A stretch of DNA of 64,000 nucleotides. It comes from an uncultured Lachnospiraceae bacterium (GTDB lineage Bacteria > Bacillota > Clostridia > Lachnospirales > Lachnospiraceae). Positions within the stretch are counted from its first letter, which is position 1, and the number at the start of each line of letters is the position of its first letter. The notes under the pieces were generated by a model. That model made no database searches. It was not told where the DNA came from and saw nothing but the letters and a program-made list of their open reading frames with translations. The DNA lies in NCBI GenBank assembly GCA_900542015.1, contig UQLY01000001.1, positions 62,001 through 126,000 on the forward strand, written 5' to 3'. A program made the position numbers and the translations under genes. Of this stretch, positions 16,936 through 24,020 are shown piece after piece.

Positions 16936-17871
16936 TTACATGCGTTCAAAAATTCTTAATTTTGCGCTTTTGGAACGGCTGTTTTCTGCCAGTTCTTCTG
17001 CCGACGGTAAAATCGGTTTCCTCGTAATGATCCTGCCAAGGGGTTTCTTTCCGCACATACAGACGGGAAAATTCGGCGGGCAGGTACATGGGTTTTCCTG
17101 TTTCTTAAAAGCGGACTTTACAATCCGATCCTCCAGGGAATGAAACGTAATAATGCAGATTCTTCCTCCCGGATTCAAAAATGTGATCATTTCTTCCAGA
17201 GAGTTCTTTAAAACCTCCAGTTCCCTGTTACACTCGATGCGGATCGCCTGAAAGGTCCGTTTGGAAGGATGTCCTCCCTCGGCGCGCATCTTAGCCGGTA
17301 TCGCCGCTTTGATAATCTCGTTCAACTGAAAGGTTGTTTCAATGGGGTTTTGCTGTCTCGCCGCCACAATGTGCTTTGCAATATTGTTTGCGAACCTGTC
17401 CTCTCCGTAATCCCTGATGATCCTCGCAAGCTCCGCCTGGGAATATTCGTTGACAATATCTCTGGCGCTCAGGGTTTGTCTGGTGTCCATCCTCATATCA
17501 AGTTTCGTATCGTACTTGTAGGAAAAGCCCCTCTCTACGGTGTCCAACTGATAGGAAGACACGCCAAGATCCAGTACAATTCCGTCAACGCCTGTTATCC
17601 CTGCATTTTTCAGATCGGAAACCGCGTTTTCATAATTGTCCCGGATCACGCTTACCCGGTCGGCGTATTCCTTCAGCCTCTCTCCCGCAGCCGCAATCGC
17701 AGCCTCGTCCTGATCGATTCCGAAAAAACGTCCCTGCCCTTTCAGCCGCTTTACGACCTCCAGCGCATGTCCGCCGCCTCCCAGCGTTCCGTCCACATAA
17801 ATACCCTCGGGTCTGATCCGCAATCCTTCAATTGTCTCGTCCAGCAAAACCGATTTATGTGAAAAACTCAT
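16936..17871 (-). CDS. rsmH: 16S rRNA (cytosine(1402)-N(4))-methyltransferase RsmH
   Basis: SAM-dependent methyltransferase for N4 of C1402 in 16S rRNA. 311 residues with the opening HKSVLLDETIEGL, SAM motif DGTLGGGGHALEVV, DLGVSSYQLD, and the C-terminal ITFHSLEDRIVK and LPSAEELAENSRSKSAKLRIFER. It starts 8 bp after mraZ, as in the usual dcw order. Confidence 0.96.
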   Translation of the reverse strand: MSFSHKSVLLDETIEGLRIRPEGIYVDGTLGGGGHALEVVKRLKGQGRFFGIDQDEAAIAAAGERLKEYADRVSVIRDNYENAVSDLKNAGITGVDGIVLDLGVSSYQLDTVERGFSYKYDTKLDMRMDTRQTLSARDIVNEYSQAELARIIRDYGEDRFANNIAKHIVAARQQNPIETTFQLNEIIKAAIPAKMRAEGGHPSKRTFQAIRIECNRELEVLKNSLEEMITFLNPGGRICIITFHSLEDRIVKSAFKKQENPCTCPPNFPVCMCGKKPLGRIITRKPILPSAEELAENSRSKSAKLRIFERM

Positions 17872-17879
17872 GCCCGCTC

Positions 17880-18311
17880 CTAAAATGAAATACCAAAGGA
17901 GGATAATTCCTCTGCAATATCGTTAATATCGTCATAAGCGGAAATCTCTTCCCACTTACTTTTATCCCAGATCTCAATATGACCGCCCACTCCGGCGAAT
18001 ACCACATCCTTTTCCAGAGAAGCATGTTCTCTCAGAACGGACGGCACCAGGATTCTCCCCTGCTTGTCCACTTCCACTTCCTGGGCTCCTGAGATAAAAA
18101 AACGCTTAATCTTACGTACCTTTGCTTCCAAATCGGATTTCTCATTCAGTTTGTCGATGAAGGAGTCAAATTCATATTTTTCAAACACAAAAAGGCACCC
18201 TTCCAATCCCTTTGTAACGACAAACTCATTGCCCAGCGTATCCCTGAATTTGGAAGGAATGATCAGTCTGCCCTTGGCATCTATTGTATGGTTGTACTCG
18301 CCCATGAACAT
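17880..18311 (-). CDS. mraZ: Transcriptional regulator MraZ
   Basis: Two AbrB/SpoVT-like domains that assemble into a ring and bind direct repeats at the head of the dcw cluster. The 143 residues show the duplicated motif: GEYNHTIDAKGRLIIPSKFR and EVDKQGRILVPSVLREHA. AGGTG lies before the ATG. The upstream region (18381-18407) contains three 10-bp-spaced AAGTGG-type boxes right after the -10, so autoregulation of the whole cluster is likely. Confidence 0.96.
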   Translation of the reverse strand: MFMGEYNHTIDAKGRLIIPSKFRDTLGNEFVVTKGLEGCLFVFEKYEFDSFIDKLNEKSDLEAKVRKIKRFFISGAQEVEVDKQGRILVPSVLREHASLEKDVVFAGVGGHIEIWDKSKWEEISAYDDINDIAEELSSFGISF

Positions 18312-18380
18312 TCTTCATCACCTGCCAAACCACTCGGAAACACCTTTGAAACTAATCTTTCACTTTTATGGGTTTTTGTG

Positions 18381-18407
18381 GCACTTTCCACCACTTTCCA
18401 CCACTTA
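18381..18407 (-). promoter_or_regulatory. MraZ operator: three boxes with 10-bp period
   Basis: On minus the motif AAGTGG(TGGA) occurs three times in a row at 10-bp spacing, the last copy ending AAGTGC. This matches the repeat architecture known for MraZ binding sites. It begins about 7 bp downstream of the -10, across the expected transcription start. Confidence 0.8.
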
Positions 18408-18413
18408 TGAATA

Positions 18414-18442
18414 ATAATAGCCCAGTTTTTGGGATTTGACAA
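18414..18442 (-). promoter_or_regulatory. Main promoter of the division/wall cluster
   Basis: TTGTCA (18437-18442), exactly 17 bp, TATTAT (18414-18419) on minus, upstream of mraZ and abutting the MraZ boxes. Confidence 0.75.
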
Positions 18443-18466
18443 GAAATTTTTTTTGCTAAAAATTGG

Positions 18467-18501
18467 CAAAAAAGCGGCTTTGCAAGGTTTTTGCAAAGCC
18501 G
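18467..18501 (-). terminator. Intrinsic terminator of lgt
   Basis: CGGCTTTGCA (18492-18501) pairs perfectly with TGCAAAGCCG (18475-18484), followed on minus by C and six T. It separates ychF-lgt from mraZ. Confidence 0.88.
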
Positions 18502-18592
18502 TTCACGTCTTCGTAACAAGATCTTGTATTCAAATCTTATTTACAAACAAAATATAGATTTTTCGTGGATTTTACATCCGAAAAAAATTTTT

Positions 18593-19531
18593 TTAATCAT
18601 TTTTCTCTCCGGCGGGAATTTCCTCCACTTCGTCCCCGCTTTGGTCCGTCAGAGACTGTGCCTTCGCCTTCCGGCGCAGCCTGCTGTGCACGACGATCGC
18701 CGTAATCAGGGACGCGGCAAATAAAACGCCGCCCAACATCTGGGATACCGCAATGCCGGTCTGTCCGATCTGAAGCTGATCCGTCCGAAGCCCCTCCACA
18801 AAAAAGCGGATGATCCCGTATCCGCCCAGATACCAGAGCGTCATTTCGCCGTCAAACTTTTTATGCTTCCTGTAAGCCCACATGATCAACAGCAAAATGA
18901 GATTCAGGAAACTCTCATACAGGAAAGTAGGATGCACCTGAATGTAATTGGTGCCTTCCGCAATATGAGCCGCAATATTCGGAGAAATATCCGACGCGCG
19001 TACCATTTCTATCGGAAGCCTCATCGCAAACAATCCGTCCGTATAGCCGCCGAAAGCCTCTCTGTTCATAAAATTGCCCCAGCGTCCGATAGTCTGACCT
19101 AACAGCAGACCGAATACGCCCGCATCCGCCATGCTGAAAAAGGATTGCTTTTTAATCCGGGAAAAGACGTACAGCGTCAGAATACCGCCGATTACAGCGC
19201 CGTAAATGGCAAGCCCGCCGTTTCTGATATTAAAGATCTGCATCGGATTGTCCTTATACAAATCCCAACTGAAAATCACATAATAAATCCTTGCTCCGAT
19301 GACCGAAAAAACAATCGCCCAAATAATAAAATCCCACCAGACATCTTCCGGCTGTCCCAGACGCCTGCCTTCCTTCGCCGCAAGGGTAAAGCCCAAAAAC
19401 ACGCCGATCGCAATGATGATCCCGTAAAAAGCGATATCAAAACCGAAAACGGAAATGCTTTTTGGCACATCCGACAGGTAAATGTGAAGATTGGGAAACG
19501 CTATATCCATTTTTCCCATAATATCCGCCAT
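18593..19531 (-). CDS. lgt: Prolipoprotein diacylglyceryl transferase
   Basis: Membrane enzyme moving a diacylglyceryl group from phosphatidylglycerol onto the lipobox Cys of prolipoproteins (such as the 3597-4796 product). 312 residues, about seven hydrophobic segments, Lgt signature GQTIGRWGNFMNREAFGG, plus VHPTFLYESFLNL and GLRTDQLQIG. The C-terminal ~30 residues are charged and variable. It is 44 bp after ychF, probably on one transcript. Confidence 0.95.
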   Translation of the reverse strand: MADIMGKMDIAFPNLHIYLSDVPKSISVFGFDIAFYGIIIAIGVFLGFTLAAKEGRRLGQPEDVWWDFIIWAIVFSVIGARIYYVIFSWDLYKDNPMQIFNIRNGGLAIYGAVIGGILTLYVFSRIKKQSFFSMADAGVFGLLLGQTIGRWGNFMNREAFGGYTDGLFAMRLPIEMVRASDISPNIAAHIAEGTNYIQVHPTFLYESFLNLILLLIMWAYRKHKKFDGEMTLWYLGGYGIIRFFVEGLRTDQLQIGQTGIAVSQMLGGVLFAASLITAIVVHSRLRRKAKAQSLTDQSGDEVEEIPAGEKND

Positions 19532-19575
19532 GCTGCATCAATCTCCTTTTATTTCTCTGTTAAAATCCGTCCGCA

Positions 19576-20673
19576 TCATACGTTAAAGCGGAACAGGATC
19601 ACGTCGCCGTCCTGTACCACATAATCCTTGCCTTCCATTCCCACAAGACCTTTTTCTCTTGCGGCGGACAGGGAACCGAGTTCTAACAGATCCTTATAAT
19701 TGACAACCTCCGCCTTAATGAAACCTCTTTCAAAATCCGAGTGAATCTTGCCTGCTGCCTGAGGCGCCTTGGTTCCTACCTTGATCGTCCATGCTCTCGT
19801 CTCATCCTCTCCGGCGGTCAGATAGCTGATCAAACCGAGCAGCTTGTAGGACGCTTTGATCAGTTTTTCCAATCCGGATTCTTTTAATCCGAGATCTTCC
19901 AAAAACATCGCCTTTTCATCCTCGTCCAGCTCGGCGATCTCCTGTTCGATCTGCGCGCAGATCACAAATACCTCGCTGCCCTGTTTTGCAGCGTATTCCC
20001 GCACCTTTTCCACCTGTTCGTTTGAGCTTCCGTCATCCGCAAGGTCATCCTCGGATACATTCGCCGCAAAGATCACGGGCTTTGCAGTCAGCAGATTATA
20101 TCCCGCAAACCAAGCCTGCTCGTCCTCATCCTGCGTTTCAAAGGTAATCGCCAGTTCTCCGTTTTCCAGATGCTCCTTTACCCTTTGCAGCAGATCCAGT
20201 TCTTTTGCCAGCGTCTTATCCATTCTGGCGCCCTTTGCCGTCTTGGCAATTCTTCTTTCCAGAATCTCAATATCCGAAAAAATCAACTCCAGATTGATCG
20301 TCTCAATGTCCCTCAGGGGATCAACGCTGCCGTCCACATGCACAACGTTGGCGTCTTCAAAGCACCGTACCACATGAATAATCGCATCCACCTCGCGGAT
20401 ATTGCTCAAAAACTGATTGCCAAGCCCTTCTCCTTTGGACGCCCCCTTGACCAGACCTGCAATGTCCACAAATTCGATTACGGCAGGCGTTACCTTTTTG
20501 GATTGGTACAAATCGCCCAACAGCTTCAACCTTTCGTCGGGCACCGGTACGATCCCCACATTGGGGTCGATGGTACAGAACGGATAGTTCGCCGACTCCG
20601 CTCCGGCTTTTGTCAGCGAATTGAATAATGTGCTTTTTCCAACGTTGGGAAGTCCCACGATTCCGAGTTTCAT
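19576..20673 (-). CDS. ychF: Redox-regulated ATPase YchF (Obg family)
   Basis: Ribosome-associated P-loop NTPase that prefers ATP. 365 residues; G1 GLPNVGKSTLFNSLT, G3 DIAGLVKGASKGEGLGNQF, and the G4-equivalent NVSEDD explaining ATP preference. The C-terminal TGS domain has ARAWTIKVGTKAPQAAGKIHSDFERGFIKAEV. A promoter is visible at 20726-20754. Confidence 0.96.
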   Translation of the reverse strand: MKLGIVGLPNVGKSTLFNSLTKAGAESANYPFCTIDPNVGIVPVPDERLKLLGDLYQSKKVTPAVIEFVDIAGLVKGASKGEGLGNQFLSNIREVDAIIHVVRCFEDANVVHVDGSVDPLRDIETINLELIFSDIEILERRIAKTAKGARMDKTLAKELDLLQRVKEHLENGELAITFETQDEDEQAWFAGYNLLTAKPVIFAANVSEDDLADDGSSNEQVEKVREYAAKQGSEVFVICAQIEQEIAELDEDEKAMFLEDLGLKESGLEKLIKASYKLLGLISYLTAGEDETRAWTIKVGTKAPQAAGKIHSDFERGFIKAEVVNYKDLLELGSLSAAREKGLVGMEGKDYVVQDGDVILFRFNV

Positions 20674-20725
20674 AGTTTATATTTCCTCCTTAAAGGCTTC
20701 TTTTTTTCTCTTGTGTCCAGCATTC

Positions 20726-20754
20726 ACTATATCATAAAGACACCCAAAAGTAAA
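20726..20754 (-). promoter_or_regulatory. Probable promoter of ychF-lgt
   Basis: TTTACT (20749-20754), 17 bp, TATAGT (20726-20731) on minus, about 50 bp before ychF. Confidence 0.5.
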
Positions 20755-20893
20755 TTCATAGATTTTACTTGCTTTTTCCATACCGCTATGATATTTTTTA
20801 ACTATCTTCATTCATATTATGAGTTTTATCTGATCTCATTTCATTTTATGACAGTCCGTCAGGAACACATCTTTTTACGAAAGGAACACATCT

Positions 20894-21910
20894 ATGAAAA
20901 AAAGCAAAATCACTTCTCATTTCTCCCATGCAGCCGGACCGGTACGGATTCCCATGACAAACGATTATCTTTTCCGCGCCCTTTTACAGAAAAACAATAA
21001 GGTCTTAAAAGGACTTATCTGTTCTCTCCTACATCTCTTGCCCGACGAAGTTTTGTCCGCCACAATTTTGAATCCCATCGAACTTGGCTCGGCAATTGAT
21101 GAAAAAAGCTTTCTTTTAGATATTAAGTGTCTGCTCAATAACAACACGATAATCAATCTTGAAATGCAGGTTATCAACGAACATAACTGGTCGGAGCGCT
21201 CTCTCAGTTATCTGAGCCGTTCCTTTGACAACCTAAACCGCGGTGAGAAATATTTGCAGGTAAAGACCGCTATCCAGATCAGCATTCTCGATTTTCCACT
21301 GTTTCCCGACACGCCGGAATTTTTTGCCACATACATGATGTCCAATGTAAAAAACCATAAAATATACAGTAGCAAATTCAGACTTTCTGTGCTAGACTTA
21401 ACCCATATAAACCTTGCAACAGAAGAGGATAAACGTTTTCACGTTGATTACTGGGCGTCCCTCTTCAAAGCCGTTACATGGGAGGAAATTAAAATGCTCG
21501 CACAAAAAGATCCTATGATTGAAGAAGCTTCCAACACCATTTTCCAGCTCACGCAGGACGAACAGATCCGCCTGCAATGCGAGGCAAGAGAAGATTTTCT
21601 TTATTGGCAGAAGGTCAATGAAAATTATACGAAGGAATTGGAAGCATATACTAAACAGTTGGAAGACCAGGCACGCCGGCTGGAAGATCATACCCGGCAG
21701 TTGGAAGAAAGCAAACAGCAACTGGAAAACCATACCCGACAGTTGGAGGAAAGCAAACAACAACTGGAAAACCATACCCGGCAGCTGGAAGAAAGCAAAC
21801 AGCAATTGGAAGCAGACAATCAAAGCAAAGATGCCACGATTGCAGAGCTTTCTGCCCGCATTTCAGAACTGCAGACCGCCAAAGAAAGCGGCAAAAAGAG
21901 CAGACAGTGA
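20894..21910 (+). CDS. Rpn/PD-(D/E)XK nuclease-family putative transposase with coiled-coil repeat tail
   Basis: 338 residues. The N-terminal ~220 fit the PD-(D/E)XK family (PF12784-like, Rpn/TIGR01784 group): PMTNDYLFRALLQKN, LLDIKCLLNNNTIINLEMQV (acidic and E-x-Q nuclease residues) and WSERSLSYLSRSFDNL. From about 245 the protein becomes a Gln/Glu-rich coiled coil with three near-identical 14-residue units HTRQLEESKQQLEN encoded by 42-bp DNA repeats, then a Lys/Arg-rich end. AAAGGA lies 8 nt before the ATG. One of few plus-strand genes here. Family members act as DNA nucleases in RecA-independent recombination; a selfish role or phage defence is possible but unproven. Confidence 0.85.
   Translation: MKKSKITSHFSHAAGPVRIPMTNDYLFRALLQKNNKVLKGLICSLLHLLPDEVLSATILNPIELGSAIDEKSFLLDIKCLLNNNTIINLEMQVINEHNWSERSLSYLSRSFDNLNRGEKYLQVKTAIQISILDFPLFPDTPEFFATYMMSNVKNHKIYSSKFRLSVLDLTHINLATEEDKRFHVDYWASLFKAVTWEEIKMLAQKDPMIEEASNTIFQLTQDEQIRLQCEAREDFLYWQKVNENYTKELEAYTKQLEDQARRLEDHTRQLEESKQQLENHTRQLEESKQQLENHTRQLEESKQQLEADNQSKDATIAELSARISELQTAKESGKKSRQ
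21689..21814 (+). repeat. Three 42-bp direct repeats inside the Rpn gene
   Basis: Units at 21689, 21731 and 21773 differ at only a few, mostly synonymous, bases; the last codon of unit 3 diverges. 42 bp is a multiple of 3 and encodes two heptads, so copy-number changes keep the frame and the coiled-coil register. A more degenerate related unit precedes them. Confidence 0.9.
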
Positions 21911-21948
21911 TCCGGCACAGGCGGCTGTGATTTTGATTTACAGGCGGC

Positions 21949-22167
21949 TCAAACTGAATTATAAGAAGCTGTCAGACGATGGAAAGAGGATGACTGGCAA
22001 ATACAGGTTTTCATCTGCAAATCCTCCGCAAAGCTGCTTGTCCCTACATAGATATCATACGGAATTTGTTCTGTCACGAAGCATTCACGCTTCTCGTCAT
22101 AATAGGCAAGACCTTCCTGCGTACACGTCAATGTGACGCGCTTCTTCATCTTTCCTTCCAAAATCAT
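21949..22167 (-). CDS. Possible small protein of unknown function (72 aa)
   Basis: ATG at 22167, preceded by AAAGGA about 9 nt upstream and by a perfect TTGACA (22222-22227) with TATATG (22198-22203) after 18 bp, so expression is plausible. The product begins MILEGKMKKRVTLTCTQEG and I recognise no family. The C-terminal part has no obvious structure, and the reading frame could be chance or a gene remnant. The spacing to the convergent Rpn gene is only 38 bp. Confidence 0.35.
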   Translation of the reverse strand: MILEGKMKKRVTLTCTQEGLAYYDEKRECFVTEQIPYDIYVGTSSFAEDLQMKTCICQSSSFHRLTASYNSV

Positions 22168-22331
22168 CTTGTGTTTCCTTTTCTGATAATCTCATTTTAT
22201 ATGCAAAGCTTTTTCTGTTTCTGTCAAATTGCACTGTTTTTACTGCCAAAAAGAGACAATCTTTGTACACGTTGTTACATGATATACAAAAACCGCGCTC
22301 ATTTTTTGTTAAAAGTGCCGATTCAGAGCAT

Positions 22332-22370
22332 AAAAAAAGGAAACTGCCGCACAATCATGCACAATTTCCT
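22332..22370 (-). terminator. Probable terminator of the murE-rpe operon
   Basis: On minus AGGAAA pairs with TTTCCT, with further interrupted pairing (TG/CA, GC/GC) around the loop, followed by seven T (22332-22338). It lies about 95 bp after the rpe stop. The rest of 22168-22465 holds nothing else I can support. Confidence 0.65.
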
Positions 22371-22465
22371 CATGTATCCGCCGTTTTCGTAAAAACCCAT
22401 ATAAGCTGCTCCCGCAAAGCCCTGTTTCCGCTGCTCCCGCAAAAGCCCGCTTTCCAACTATATTT

Positions 22466-23131
22466 CTACTGTAAATCATGAATTTTCAACAAATCCATAA
22501 AATATTCCACATTTGCCGTAATATCGCCCTTAAACACTGCGGAACCGGATACGATTACATTGGCTCCCGCGTCCAAAATCATATTGACGTTGCCCAGATG
22601 CACGCCGCCGTCCACCGCCACGTCCACCTTGAGCCCCCTGCGCTCAATCTCGGCACAGACGTCCTTGATTTTCTGCGTACAACTGTCCAGATATTTCTGC
22701 CCTCCGAAACCGGTATTGACCGTCATGACCAATACCTGATCCACATAATCCAGATAGGGATATACGGACTCTATCGGCGTCTGCGGGTGCAGCGAAATCC
22801 CGGTCCGCAGCCCTTTCGCCCTGATTTTCAAAAGAGTATCCACCATACAGCGGCACGCCTCAATATGTATGGTCAGTCCGTCCGCTCCCGCCGCCGCAAA
22901 CTGATCAATATAGCGTTCCGGCTCGGTAATCATCAGATGCACGTCAAAAAACTTATCCGTTACCTTGCGAAGCGATTGAATGATCGGAAAGCCAAAGGAA
23001 ATGGATGGAACAAAGACCCCATCCATAACGTCTATATGAATATATTCCGCTCCCGCTTTATCAACTTTTTCTACCTGTTCTCCCAGTCTTGCAAAATCCG
23101 CCGCAAGAATGGATGGGGATAAAATTGCCAT
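22466..23131 (-). CDS. rpe: Ribulose-phosphate 3-epimerase
   Basis: Interconverts ribulose 5-phosphate and xylulose 5-phosphate (pentose phosphate pathway), a TIM barrel. Motifs: LSPSILAADFARLGEQV, YIHIDVMDGVFVPSISFG (metal and catalytic Asp), HLMITEPERYIDQF, MTVNTGFGGQKYL, VDGGVHLGNV (second Asp). 221 residues, normal length. It starts 1 bp after the end of rsgA, so translation is probably coupled. Last gene of the operon. Confidence 0.96.
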   Translation of the reverse strand: MAILSPSILAADFARLGEQVEKVDKAGAEYIHIDVMDGVFVPSISFGFPIIQSLRKVTDKFFDVHLMITEPERYIDQFAAAGADGLTIHIEACRCMVDTLLKIRAKGLRTGISLHPQTPIESVYPYLDYVDQVLVMTVNTGFGGQKYLDSCTQKIKDVCAEIERRGLKVDVAVDGGVHLGNVNMILDAGANVIVSGSAVFKGDITANVEYFMDLLKIHDLQ

Positions 23132-23132
23132 T

Positions 23133-24011
23133 CTAGTATCTCCTCTTATTTTTACATTCTGTATAAAGATTTACATAGTCTTCATATCTTTCCCTGCTGA
23201 TTTCCCCCATAGCAAGCGCTTCTTTTACCCCGCAGTCCGGCTCGTGAATATGCGCGCAGCCCATAAATCTGCACCGGTCCTTATATCCTGCAAATTCCGG
23301 AAAGCATCGGGTCAGTTCCTCCGGAAGAAGCTCCGACACGCTTAAGGAGCTAAAGCCCGGCGTATCAAAAATATAAGTACCCGCTTCTATTTCTATGAGC
23401 TGGGAATGTCTGGTCGTATGCTTCCCTCTCTCGATCTTTGTGCTGACCGCCCCCGTCTCCATCACGGTTTCGTTTTGCAGACAGTTGACCAGCGTGGATT
23501 TTCCGACGCCGCTGGGTCCGGCAACCGTCGTCACCTTCTCCCGCAAAAGCGCCTTCACGTCCTCAACGCCCTGTTTTTGCAGCGCGCTGATCCATAAAAC
23601 CCGGTAGCCCGCGCTCTCATAAATCCGCGTAAACCTTTCCTTATCCGCTTCCGTCGCCAAGTCCGCTTTGTTAAAGCAGATGAGCGTCCCGATCCCCCGA
23701 TACTCCATTTGAATCAAAAACCGGTCCAGAAGCCCCAGATTCGGTTCCGGCGATGCCGCCGCAAAGATTACCAGTGCCTGATCAATGTTTGCCACGGCAG
23801 GGCGCACCAGCTCGTTTTTTCGTTCCAAAAGCTTTGCAATATTTCCAAGGCGTTCCTTTTCGTCTATCACGTCCATATCCACATCATCGCCCACCAACGG
23901 TTTCCTGTGATCCTTGCGGAAGACGCCCTTTGCCTTACATTCGTATAAATTTCCGTCCCGGCATTTCACATAATAAAATCCCGCGATCCCTTTGACAATC
24001 TTACCCTGCAT
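23133..24011 (-). CDS. rsgA: Ribosome small-subunit-dependent GTPase RsgA
   Basis: Circularly permuted GTPase that helps late maturation of the 30S subunit. 292 residues: N-terminal OB fold, G4 NKADL (about 119), then G1 GPSGVGKSTLVN (about 169) and G3 DTPGF, i.e. permuted order, and a C-terminal zinc module with CRFMGCAHIHEPDCGV. It lies 9 bp after prkC. Confidence 0.96.
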   Translation of the reverse strand: MQGKIVKGIAGFYYVKCRDGNLYECKAKGVFRKDHRKPLVGDDVDMDVIDEKERLGNIAKLLERKNELVRPAVANIDQALVIFAAASPEPNLGLLDRFLIQMEYRGIGTLICFNKADLATEADKERFTRIYESAGYRVLWISALQKQGVEDVKALLREKVTTVAGPSGVGKSTLVNCLQNETVMETGAVSTKIERGKHTTRHSQLIEIEAGTYIFDTPGFSSLSVSELLPEELTRCFPEFAGYKDRCRFMGCAHIHEPDCGVKEALAMGEISRERYEDYVNLYTECKNKRRY

Positions 24012-24020
24012 GAAGCCGAC

